DNA from: Bog-756 sp036553725
GTDB lineage: Bacteria; Actinomycetota; Acidimicrobiia; Acidimicrobiales; RAAP-2
Reading direction: 5' to 3'
Length of the DNA: 13,402 nucleotides
Assembly: GCA_036553725.1 (NCBI GenBank)
Contig: DATBOO010000039.1
Coordinates: 1-13,402 of the forward strand
The notes under the pieces were generated by a model. That model saw only the letters and a program-made list of their open reading frames with translations. It was not told the DNA's origin and made no database searches. This document shows positions 6,932 to 13,345 of the stretch, piece by piece; within the stretch, counting starts at the first letter, position 1, and each line of letters begins with the position of its first letter. A program made the position numbers and the translations under genes.

Positions 6932-8776
6932 TCACCAGGTGTCGATGCAGCTGCGCTTCTTGCCGGTGCGCACGGGTGGTGGCGGCGCCGAGCGGAGGGC
7001 CTCGACGATCCGCCTCCTCGACTCCGCCGGGTCGATGACGTCGTCGATCTCGAAGGCGGAGGCCACGTTGACGGCCTGCCCGTGCCGGTAGGCCCGCTCG
7101 ACCATCTCCTGGAAGAGGGCCTCCCGTTCCAGGGGATCCTCCACCGCCTCGAGCTCCCGGCGGAAGCCGAGCCTCACCGCACCCTCGAGGCCCATCCCGC
7201 CCAGCTCACCGCTGGGCCAGGCCACGGTGAAGATCGGAGCGCGGAAGCTGCCCCCGGCCATGGCCTGGGCCCCCAGCCCGTACCCCTTGCGCAGCACGAT
7301 GGTGAAGAACGGCACGGTGATGCTGGCGCCGATCACGAACAGGCGGCTGAAATGGCGGACCTGGGCCGTCTTCTCCGCCTCCGGCCCGACCATGAAGCCG
7401 GGAGTGTCGCACAGGAAGAGGATCGGGATGTCGTGGGCGTCACAGAGTTGGAGGAAGCGCGCCGCCTTGTCCGCTCCGTGGCTGTCGATGGCCCCTCCCA
7501 GGTGGCCCGGATCATTGGCGACCACGCCGACGGCCGTGCCCTCCACCCTGATCAGGGCGGTGGCCATGCCGGTGGCGAACCCGGCGCGGAGCTCCAGGAC
7601 GGAGCCGGTGTCGGCCAGCGTGGTGATCAGCCCCCGGACGTCATAGACCCGCAGCCGGTCCTCGGGAATGCTGGCCCGCAGCAACCGCTGGTCGGCACAG
7701 GCCCACGGCCGGGTGGAACCCTGGAAGTAGGAGAGGTAGTCCCGGGCCAGGCGGACGGCATGGGCATCGTCGTCCGCCACCAGGTCCACGACGCCGTTCG
7801 GCACCTGGACGTCGAGGGGGCCGACATCCTCGGGCCGATGGTCGCCGAGGCCGCCGCCCGCGATCATCGCCGGCCCTCCCATCCCGATCGAGGCGCCCTC
7901 GGTGGCGATGACCACATCACAGCACCCGAGTAGGGCGGCGTTGCCGGCGAAGCAACGGCCGGAGGCGATGCCCACCATGGGCACCAGGCCGCTCAGCCCG
8001 GCGAACAGGTTGAACGCCATGGTGTCGAGACCGGTGATGACGGCATAGTCGGTGTCCCCCGGACGGCCTCCCCCGCCCTCGGCGAACAGCACGACCGGCA
8101 GCCGCAGGCGCTCGATGAGCTCGAAGAGGCGATCCTTCTTCCGATGGTTCTGCTGACCCTGGGTCCCGGCCAGGACGGTGTAGTCGTAGGAGAGGACCGC
8201 GCATGACGCCCGGCGTTCGTCGAAGTGATTCCCGTTCACCCGCCCGAGGCCGGCCACCAGTCCGTCGGCCGGGGTCCGCTGGATCAGCTCCTCGAGCGAC
8301 CTCCGGCCCCGCTGGGCGGCGATGGCCAACGACCCGTACTCGGTGAAGCTGCCCGGGTCGCAGAGGTCCTCGATGTTCTCCCGGGCGGTCCGCCTCCCCT
8401 GTCGGTGACGACGCTCCACGGCGGTCGGGCGGGCGGCGTCGAGGGTCCCGGCCTGGCGTTGCAACACCTCGGCCAGGTCGGCCCGGACCAGGGCCGGGTC
8501 GGCGCGCACCGGCTGCGGCCGGTCGGTCGCCCGACTGTTGGACACCTCCAGCATCGCCAGCTGATCGCCGCCGGCCACCAGGGTGCCCGGCTCGACGGAC
8601 AACGAGACGACGGACCCGGCGGCCGGGGAGGGCACCACGTGCTCCATCTTCATGGACTCGATGATGGCGATCGGCGTCCCCTGTTCCACCACATCGCCGC
8701 CGGCGACAGGGACCGAGACCACCGTTCCGTCGAGTGGTGCCGTGATCGCGTGGATCGAGCCGGGAAGCAACTGCAC
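6932..8776 (-). CDS. Acyl-CoA carboxylase: biotin-carrier domain fused to carboxyltransferase
   Basis: The protein would carry biotin and transfer its carboxyl group to an acyl-CoA. The 614 residues have a biotinyl (BCCP) domain at about 8-78, with the biotinylation site ESMKM (K43). A linker follows, then an acyl-CoA carboxylase beta-type carboxyltransferase at about 100-600: GGGGRPGDTD, SGRCFAGNAALLGCCDVVIA, GPAMIAGGGLG, VANDPGHLGGAIDSHGADKA, LCDTPGFMVG and LRKGYGLGAQAMAGG. Actinobacterial beta subunits usually lack BCCP, which sits on the alpha subunit. BCCP followed by CT is the order at the C-terminus of single-chain long-chain acyl-CoA carboxylases. No biotin carboxylase is in the window, so a partner must act in trans. 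The GTG at 8776 lies 5 nt after the aldo/keto reductase stop, implying coupling. The acyl substrate is unknown. Confidence 0.93.
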   Translation of the reverse strand: MQLLPGSIHAITAPLDGTVVSVPVAGGDVVEQGTPIAIIESMKMEHVVPSPAAGSVVSLSVEPGTLVAGGDQLAMLEVSNSRATDRPQPVRADPALVRADLAEVLQRQAGTLDAARPTAVERRHRQGRRTARENIEDLCDPGSFTEYGSLAIAAQRGRRSLEELIQRTPADGLVAGLGRVNGNHFDERRASCAVLSYDYTVLAGTQGQQNHRKKDRLFELIERLRLPVVLFAEGGGGRPGDTDYAVITGLDTMAFNLFAGLSGLVPMVGIASGRCFAGNAALLGCCDVVIATEGASIGMGGPAMIAGGGLGDHRPEDVGPLDVQVPNGVVDLVADDDAHAVRLARDYLSYFQGSTRPWACADQRLLRASIPEDRLRVYDVRGLITTLADTGSVLELRAGFATGMATALIRVEGTAVGVVANDPGHLGGAIDSHGADKAARFLQLCDAHDIPILFLCDTPGFMVGPEAEKTAQVRHFSRLFVIGASITVPFFTIVLRKGYGLGAQAMAGGSFRAPIFTVAWPSGELGGMGLEGAVRLGFRRELEAVEDPLEREALFQEMVERAYRHGQAVNVASAFEIDDVIDPAESRRRIVEALRSAPPPPVRTGKKRSCIDTW

Positions 8777-8781
8777 CCCGG

Positions 8782-9642
8782 TCAGCCGGCGGGCATGGGA
8801 AAGATGCTCGGCTCCCGCGCTGCCGAGGCGACCGCCTCCTGGCGCTCGGCAGCGTCCATCGGCGTGAACCCCTCGGACGCATCGAGGGCGACCCGCAGCA
8901 CCTCGACGTCGCCCGGGGTGCAGAAGGCATGGACCCCGGGAGTCGAGAGCGCGAACCTGACGCCCCGGGCCACCTCTTCACTCGAGGTGTAGGGCTCGTA
9001 CCAGGTGGAAGACGTGTGCTGGCGGTCGGCCCAGGGCCGGGCGGCGGCGGCCTTGATGGCCATCACTCCGACGTCGCGCTCGCCGGCGTGGTCCAGCAGT
9101 GCCTCGGCGTCACGTCGATACCCGGTGTCGGTCCACAATTGCGGGTTCACCGGGAACATCACGGTGTCGAGGTCGTAGCGCCGGAGCGCCTCCAGGTGGG
9201 CCGACGGGGCGGTCAGTTCGTGGCCGGTGATCCCCACCCATCGGCACAGCCCCTCCTCGCGGGCGGCCAGGATGGCCTCCACCGCACTCGACCTCGCGTC
9301 CAGTTCGGCCAGGTCGGTCACCGCGTGGAGCTGGTAGAGATCGAAATGGTCGCAGCGCAGGAGTCGCAACGACTCCTCCAGCTGGGCCCGCACCCCGTCG
9401 CGGCTGTGGCGGAGCGTCTTACAGGCGACGAACAGCCGGTCGCGCACGGCGGGGATCAGCGGGCCCAGGAGCTCCTGGGCCCGGCCGTACTGCGGGGCCA
9501 CGTCGAGGTGGTTGACCCCGGCGGCCATCGCCGAGGCGAAGGCAGCGGCGGCGCGGTCGGGATCGGAGTCCCAGAAGGCGGCTCCCCCCAGAATGGCCAC
9601 CGATGAACGGTGCCCGGTCCTCCCCAATCGTCGGCGCTCCAC
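8782..9642 (-). CDS. Aldo/keto reductase, second and shorter paralogue
   Basis: The 286-residue protein is an aldo/keto reductase with the catalytic tetrad present: D47 and Y52 in HLDVAPQYG, K75 in VACKTLRHS, and H106 in LYQLHAV. It is about 40 residues shorter than the other reductase in this window, and the typical C-terminal cofactor loop (SPLxxGxL-like) is replaced by GVMAIKAAAARPW. Cofactor use may thus differ. The branch resembles the short aldo/keto reductases that sometimes carry a C-terminal ferredoxin domain, but no such domain is present. The start is GTG 9642; no Shine-Dalgarno precedes it, while a TACCCT box lies six nt upstream, suggesting a leaderless mRNA. It is followed after 5 nt by the carboxylase gene, so the two are probably translated together, although no shared pathway is obvious. 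Confidence 0.88.
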   Translation of the reverse strand: MERRRLGRTGHRSSVAILGGAAFWDSDPDRAAAAFASAMAAGVNHLDVAPQYGRAQELLGPLIPAVRDRLFVACKTLRHSRDGVRAQLEESLRLLRCDHFDLYQLHAVTDLAELDARSSAVEAILAAREEGLCRWVGITGHELTAPSAHLEALRRYDLDTVMFPVNPQLWTDTGYRRDAEALLDHAGERDVGVMAIKAAAARPWADRQHTSSTWYEPYTSSEEVARGVRFALSTPGVHAFCTPGDVEVLRVALDASEGFTPMDAAERQEAVASAAREPSIFPMPAG

Positions 9643-9648
9643 GACTGC

Positions 9649-9654
9649 AGGGTA
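9649..9654 (-). promoter_or_regulatory. Possible -10 box for a leaderless reductase/carboxylase transcript
   Basis: On the - strand TACCCT matches TANNNT and ends exactly six nt before the GTG at 9642, the spacing expected for transcription starting at the start codon. No Shine-Dalgarno is present, which agrees with this. No clear -35 box is seen. Confidence 0.35.
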
Positions 9655-9693
9655 GTGCGGCCGGGCGGGCCCGGGGCGGGGTGTTCCCGATCG

Positions 9694-10155
9694 TCAGGAT
9701 CCGCCCGGGGACACAGCCTTTCGAGCCGCCTCCCACCCCTCCACCATGGCCCCGAAACGCATGGGGTTGTAGATGTCCTCCTCATAGGACCAGCGTCCCT
9801 CCCCGGCGTACTTGAGGAGGGTGAAGTTGTACTCCTGGTGGAGACTGCCGTCGCCGGGGTCCTTCATCCGATTCCACACCTGGCACACCACCCAGCCGCG
9901 CTCCTCGTCGATGACGTACCACTCGATGGGGAACTCAGGCATGTCCCGGCCCGGGTACTCCGACATGCACGAGGCGATCCAGTCGTGGATGGCCTCCCTG
10001 CCCCGGAAGGTCCCGAAATGGTGCTCGATGTAGGTGGCGTCTTCGGTGAACTGGTCGGCCCACGGCCTCCAGTCACCGGACTTGCCGGCGTCGGCCGCCT
10101 TCTGCTGGTAGTCCGCGAAGGCCGACTCGATCTCGGATCTGCTCCACTTTCCCAT
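9694..10155 (-). CDS. NTF2/SnoaL-like alpha+beta barrel protein
   Basis: The 153-residue product has the pattern of the NTF2-like (SnoaL) superfamily. An N-terminal helix (about 8-25) is followed by the WADQFTEDATYIEH strand-turn typical of the cone-shaped barrel, FRGREAIHDWIASCM, then beta strands such as WYVIDEERGWVVCQVWNRM and HQEYNFTLLKYAGEGRWSYEEDIYNP. Members are small-molecule isomerases, cyclases, hydrolases or binding proteins, and sequence alone does not tell which. No signal peptide or membrane segment is visible. AAGGAG (10169-10164) lies 8 nt before the ATG at 10155 and decides the start against a TTG two codons upstream. An 18-bp palindrome sits immediately upstream of the ribosome site. 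The gene lies 88 bp after the sigma gene and 51 bp before the second reductase on the same strand. Confidence 0.82.
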   Translation of the reverse strand: MGKWSRSEIESAFADYQQKAADAGKSGDWRPWADQFTEDATYIEHHFGTFRGREAIHDWIASCMSEYPGRDMPEFPIEWYVIDEERGWVVCQVWNRMKDPGDGSLHQEYNFTLLKYAGEGRWSYEEDIYNPMRFGAMVEGWEAARKAVSPGGS

Positions 10156-10163
10156 GTCCAAGG

Positions 10164-10169
10164 CTCCTT
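10164..10169 (-). promoter_or_regulatory. Shine-Dalgarno of the NTF2-like gene
   Basis: On the - strand AAGGAG lies eight nt before the ATG at 10155. It excludes the TTG at 10161, which would have only two nt of spacing. Confidence 0.7.
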
Positions 10170-10187
10170 GCCGGCCCCGGGGCCGGC
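10170..10187. repeat. 18-bp perfect palindrome next to a ribosome site
   Basis: GCCGGCCCCGGGGCCGGC is its own reverse complement and directly abuts the AAGGAG of the NTF2-like gene. As DNA it could be an operator. As RNA its own loop would be too tight, but partial pairing beside the ribosome site is possible. High GC makes such palindromes more likely by chance. Confidence 0.45.
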
Positions 10188-10219
10188 CATCGGTGCGGGC
10201 CTGCCGGCCGGCGGGTCAA

Positions 10220-10249
10220 CCCTAGCCCCGGGCCCGAGCCGGCCTAGGG
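10220..10249 (-). terminator. Inverted repeat after the sigma gene
   Basis: CCCTAG (10220-10225) pairs with CTAGGG (10244-10249) around an 18-nt GC-rich interior that can add further pairs. The repeat includes the TAG stop of the sigma gene. It could be a weak U-less terminator or an attenuating hairpin between the sigma gene and the NTF2-like gene. There is no T-run. Confidence 0.3.
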
Positions 10250-10990
10250 GTCCGGGACGAACGAGTGCCGGAGCTTGGCCAGGCTGCCGGCCAGCAGCCG
10301 GGACACGTGCATCTGACTCATGCCGACTTCGGCGGCGATCTGCGACTGGGTGAGACCTTCGACAAAACGAAGGCGGAGTATCGTCCTCTCCCGCTCCGAG
10401 AGCCGGGCCAGCGAGACACCGAGCACCGAGCGGTCCTCAGTGCTGGCAAATCCCGAGTCGACATCGCCCAGCCGGTCCGCCACGGTGCCCTCGTGCCGGT
10501 CGGGGGCATCGATGGACGACGTGCGGTAGCTCCCTCCCGCCTCGACCGCCTCCAGGACCGCCTCCTCCGAGGTCCCCACGGCACCGGCCATCTCCGCCAC
10601 GGTGGGGGGCCGGCCCAGCTCCTGGGACAAGGACCCGACGACGTGCCCGAGCTCGAGGTACAGCTCCTGGATCCGCCTCGGCGCCCGGACAGCCCAGCCC
10701 TTGTCCCGAAAATGGCGCTTGAGCTCACCGATGACCGTCCGGGTGGCAAAGGTGCTGAACTCCACCCCGCGTCCGGGGTCGAACCTGTCCACGGCCTTGA
10801 TCAGCGCCATGGAAGCCACCTGGGCCAGGTCGTCGTACGGCTCTCCACGATGGGCGAACCGGCGGGCCAGCTGCAGGGCCAGGCCCAGATGGGCCTCGAC
10901 CACCTCGTCGCGCAGTCGGTCGTCCCGCGAATGGGCGAACTCGACCAATTGCCGGCGCGACGCCCCGTCGGGCGGGCCAGGCGGGACCAT
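10244..10990 (-). CDS. SigB/SigF-family RNA polymerase sigma factor
   Basis: The 248-residue protein is a group 3 sigma-70 factor of the general-stress/sporulation type. Region 2 runs at about 24-95, with AHLGLALQLARRF, DDLAQVASMALIKAVDRFDPGRGVEFSTFA and GELKRHFRDKGW. Region 3 runs at about 100-180, with the APRRIQEL start and SQELGRPPTVAEMA. Region 4 runs at about 193-244, with LSERERTILRLRFVEGLTQSQIAAEVGMSQMHVSRLLAGSL, a clear helix-turn-helix. There is no region 1.1. The ATG overlaps the TGA of the RsbW-like gene by one base (TGATG), so the factor is translated with its probable inhibitor. The order STAS, RsbW-like, sigma is that of rsbV-rsbW-sigB, which implies control by partner switching. 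Its regulon and the triggering signal are not visible here. Confidence 0.93.
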   Translation of the reverse strand: MVPPGPPDGASRRQLVEFAHSRDDRLRDEVVEAHLGLALQLARRFAHRGEPYDDLAQVASMALIKAVDRFDPGRGVEFSTFATRTVIGELKRHFRDKGWAVRAPRRIQELYLELGHVVGSLSQELGRPPTVAEMAGAVGTSEEAVLEAVEAGGSYRTSSIDAPDRHEGTVADRLGDVDSGFASTEDRSVLGVSLARLSERERTILRLRFVEGLTQSQIAAEVGMSQMHVSRLLAGSLAKLRHSFVPDP

Positions 10991-11382
10991 CAGGCTTCTT
11001 GGCGGGCCCGTTGCTTGCGCAGCCACGCCCGCTTCTGCCCACCCCGGGTGTCGCGGCCGTGCTCGTCGACCAGGGCGTCGAGGATCCGCGCGGAGAGGTC
11101 GCGGAGCGTTGGGTCGCCGGTGACAGAGCCCGCGCCGCCCGGTTCGGGCTCGTGCCCGCACGACACCTCTATCAGCCCGGCGTCGCGAACGAACTCGATG
11201 CGCAACCGCCCCCCGGCGCCCTCTTCGACCATCGAGATGCAGAGCTCGTCCACCGCCAATCGGAGGTCTTCCACCTCCTCGACATCGAATCCGGCGCGGG
11301 ACGCCACCGTGGCGGCGGTGAGGCGGGCCAGCACCAACAGCTCGGCGCTAGCCGGAAGCGAGAGCTCGATGCGGTCGATCAC
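10990..11382 (-). CDS. RsbW-like anti-sigma factor with degenerate ATP-binding site
   Basis: This 130-residue protein occupies the rsbW position between a STAS gene and a SigB-type sigma gene. It keeps the GHKL-fold N-terminal part: IELSLPASAELLVLARLTAATVASRAGF, then the helix DVEEVEDLRLAVDELCISMVEEG that corresponds to the N-box. In active SpoIIAB/RsbW kinases this helix reads E-x-x-x-N; here E46 is kept but the Mg-binding Asn is Ser50. The D-x-G-x-G box is not found, the region reading GHEPEPGGAGSVTGD, and only a vague C-terminal match (SARILDALVDEHGRD) remains. It may bind the sigma factor without phosphorylating the STAS partner. The GTG at 11382 is the only start codon in this frame downstream of the STAS gene; the Shine-Dalgarno is weak (GGGCGGA). 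The stop overlaps the sigma start. Confidence 0.8.
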   Translation of the reverse strand: MIDRIELSLPASAELLVLARLTAATVASRAGFDVEEVEDLRLAVDELCISMVEEGAGGRLRIEFVRDAGLIEVSCGHEPEPGGAGSVTGDPTLRDLSARILDALVDEHGRDTRGGQKRAWLRKQRARQEA

Positions 11383-11419
11383 CGGCGATCCGCCCGGAAG
11401 GAGACCGGGGTGACGGCGG

Positions 11420-11761
11420 TCAACCGCGGACCGCGTCTTCGACGGTGGCGAAGATCGAGAACACTTCGGTGAGGCCGGTGATCTCGAACACCTTGAGGAC
11501 ACGGGTGTCGGAAACTACGATCCGCAAGGCGCCGCCCGCGGCGCGGGTGCGCTTGAGGGCACCGACCAGGACCCCGAGAGCGGTTGAGTCCATGAATGTC
11601 ACCCCCAGCAGGTCGACGACCACGACAGCCGGCCCTCGGTCGATGCTCGCCTCCAGCTGCCGGCGAAGCGGGGGTGCCGTGGCGATGTCGATCTCCCCCG
11701 TCGCCGAAACCACCGAGACCCCGTCGCCGGTCTTCTCCGAGATGCCGAACGTCTCTGCCAC
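11420..11761 (-). CDS. STAS-domain anti-anti-sigma factor (RsbV/SpoIIAA-like)
   Basis: The 113-residue protein is a single STAS domain. It has VVSATGEIDIATAPPLRRQL (first strand and helix), the strand AVVVVDLLGV, and the switch segment FMDSTALGVLVGAL with the conserved phosphorylatable serine S59 after D58. The C-terminal strand and helix follow (LRIVVSDTRVLKVFEITGL). In partner switching the unphosphorylated form binds the anti-sigma factor and frees the sigma factor; the kinase turns this off. The start is GTG 11761, with GAGGAG (11776-11771) nine nt upstream. The same frame stays open far upstream across the ligase gene, but this is antisense shadow. It is the first gene of the sigma cluster; the next gene starts 37 nt downstream. 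It lies 117 bp from, and divergent to, the ligase gene. Confidence 0.92.
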   Translation of the reverse strand: MAETFGISEKTGDGVSVVSATGEIDIATAPPLRRQLEASIDRGPAVVVVDLLGVTFMDSTALGVLVGALKRTRAAGGALRIVVSDTRVLKVFEITGLTEVFSIFATVEDAVRG

Positions 11762-11805
11762 GGTCGCAGGCTCCTCTTCGGTCCGAGGATACGGACTGGT
11801 GCCCG

Positions 11806-11833
11806 CTCCGACACGGAGGACTGGCCCTCCGAC
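11806..11833. promoter_or_regulatory. Repeat and hairpin in the sigma-cluster/ligase divergent region
   Basis: CTCCGAC occurs at 11806-11812 and 11827-11833, exactly 21 bp apart, which is two helical turns. Between and overlapping them, CGGAGG (11814-11819) and CCTCCG (11826-11831) form a six-bp stem with a six-nt loop. The 117-bp gap must hold both promoters. I do not find a clear SigB/SigF-type GTTT...GGGTA promoter or a good -10/-35 pair. The repeat could be an activator or repressor site, or chance. Confidence 0.22.
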
Positions 11834-11878
11834 GCTCGACCGGGCACCCGCCACAACCCTACCGCCGAGCGCTCCCTC

Positions 11879-13345
11879 GTGACCGGGGAGCCGCTCACCG
11901 ACTACCGGCGGAAGCGTCGTGAGGGGCTCACCCCTGAGCCCCTTCCTCCGACCGCAGGCGGTGGGGGCCCTCCAACCGCCGCACCGGACGCAGGCCCCGA
12001 GTTCGTCATCCAGGAGCACCATGCGTCCAGCCTGCACTGGGACTTCCGCCTCGAACGGGACGGCGTCCTCGTGTCGTGGGCCCTTCCGAAGGGGCTGCCC
12101 CTGACCCCGGACGAAAACCATCTGGCCGTCCACGTCGAGGACCATCCCCTGGAGTACGGCTCGTTCAGCGGCACGATCCCGGCCGGCGAGTACGGGGGCG
12201 GCCAGGTCTCCATCTGGGACCGGGGAACCTACGAGTGCGAGAAGTGGACGGAACGCGAAATCAAAGTGGTGCTGCACGGAGACCGGGGCGCGGGACGGTT
12301 CGTCCTGTTCCCCACCAAGGGGAAGAATTGGATCATCCACCGGATGGACCCACCACCTGAGGGCTTCGAGCCGCTCCCCGCCCGCCTGGCGCCGATGTTG
12401 GCGGTGGAAGGCCCTCTCCCCGCCGACCCGGGCGAGTGGGCCTTCGAATTCAAGTGGGACGGCATCAGGGTCATGGTCTGGGTCGACGGGGGCCGGGCCC
12501 GGGCGATCAGCCGGGGTGGGAACGACATCACCGGTTCGTTTCCCGAACTGAGGGAGCTGGGCGAGGCCATCGGCTCGGACCAGGTCCTGCTCGACGGCGA
12601 GATCGTCGTCTTCGACCAGGACGGCCGCCACTCGTTCTCGCGCCTCCAACACCGACTGCAGGTGGCCTCACCCAAGAACGCGGCCCGCGCCGCCGTGCAA
12701 GACCCGGCCAGCTTGGTGATCTTCGACCTGCTCCACCACAACGGCCGGTCCTTCATCGACTCGTCCTACGACCAACGCCGGGGCGAGCTCGAACGACTGG
12801 CCCCGGCCGGGCCCAGTTGGGCGGTGACGCCCTCGTTCACCGACCAGGCCGCCGAAGAGGTCTTCCGCTCGGCCGTCCGTATGGGGATGGAAGGGGTGGT
12901 GGCCAAACGCCGGGCCAGTGTCTACCGGCCCGGGGTGAGGAGCCGGGACTGGGTGAAGGTCAAGGCACGGCGGACCCAGGAGGTGGTCATCGGGGGGTGG
13001 ACGCCGGGCCAGGGGGACCGGGGCTCGACGTTCGGCGCGCTCCTGCTCGGGCTGCCTTCGGCCGAGAGGAAGGGCATGCTGAGCTACGTCGGAAAGGTCG
13101 GGACCGGGTTCACCAGGAGCGCCCGGGAGCAGCTTCTGCGCGAGCTGGAGTCCCTGGCCCGTTCGACCAGCCCCTTCGACCAGAGCCTCCCCCCGAGCCT
13201 CGCCAAGGGCGCCACCTGGGCCCGGCCACGGCTCGTGGGTGAGGTCCAATTCCGGGAATGGACCCCCGACGGCCGCCTGCGCCACCCCGTCTGGCGGGGG
13301 GTCCGATCCGACAAGAGCGCCAAGGACGTGCACCGTGAGCCCTGA
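11879..13345 (+). CDS. ligD: LigD-type ATP-dependent DNA ligase with 3'-phosphoesterase domain
   Basis: The enzyme would process 3' ends and seal double-strand breaks in bacterial non-homologous end joining. The 488 residues contain two LigD domains. The phosphoesterase domain (about 41-160) keeps the catalytic set H47, H53, D55 and R57 in EHHASSLHWDFRLE, and H89/Y93 in HPLEYGSFSG. The ligase domain (about 165-480) has nucleotidyl motif I EFKWDGIR with the AMP-accepting lysine K192, motif III-like VIFDLLHHNG, motif IV MEGVVAKRR, motif V WVKVKARR, and an OB-fold with GKVGTGFT. The polymerase domain of full-length LigD is missing but starts as a separate overlapping gene. GTG 11879 is used because the N-terminal YRRKR...TPEP segment is typical just before this domain; no Shine-Dalgarno is seen. 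No Ku gene is in the window. Confidence 0.93.
   Translation: MTGEPLTDYRRKRREGLTPEPLPPTAGGGGPPTAAPDAGPEFVIQEHHASSLHWDFRLERDGVLVSWALPKGLPLTPDENHLAVHVEDHPLEYGSFSGTIPAGEYGGGQVSIWDRGTYECEKWTEREIKVVLHGDRGAGRFVLFPTKGKNWIIHRMDPPPEGFEPLPARLAPMLAVEGPLPADPGEWAFEFKWDGIRVMVWVDGGRARAISRGGNDITGSFPELRELGEAIGSDQVLLDGEIVVFDQDGRHSFSRLQHRLQVASPKNAARAAVQDPASLVIFDLLHHNGRSFIDSSYDQRRGELERLAPAGPSWAVTPSFTDQAAEEVFRSAVRMGMEGVVAKRRASVYRPGVRSRDWVKVKARRTQEVVIGGWTPGQGDRGSTFGALLLGLPSAERKGMLSYVGKVGTGFTRSAREQLLRELESLARSTSPFDQSLPPSLAKGATWARPRLVGEVQFREWTPDGRLRHPVWRGVRSDKSAKDVHREP

Noticed and set aside
10991..11161. N-terminal extension of the sigma factor up to 11161
   Set aside because: The extra residues are low-complexity Arg/Pro/Ala and overlap the RsbW-like gene; the ATG at 10990 coupled to its stop fits the family.
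11762..12652. Long open frame on the - strand upstream of the STAS gene, across the ligase gene
   Set aside because: It is antisense to a ligase with complete catalytic motifs and its translation shows no domain; GC-rich codon use keeps antisense frames open. Only the part from 11761 downward is the STAS gene.
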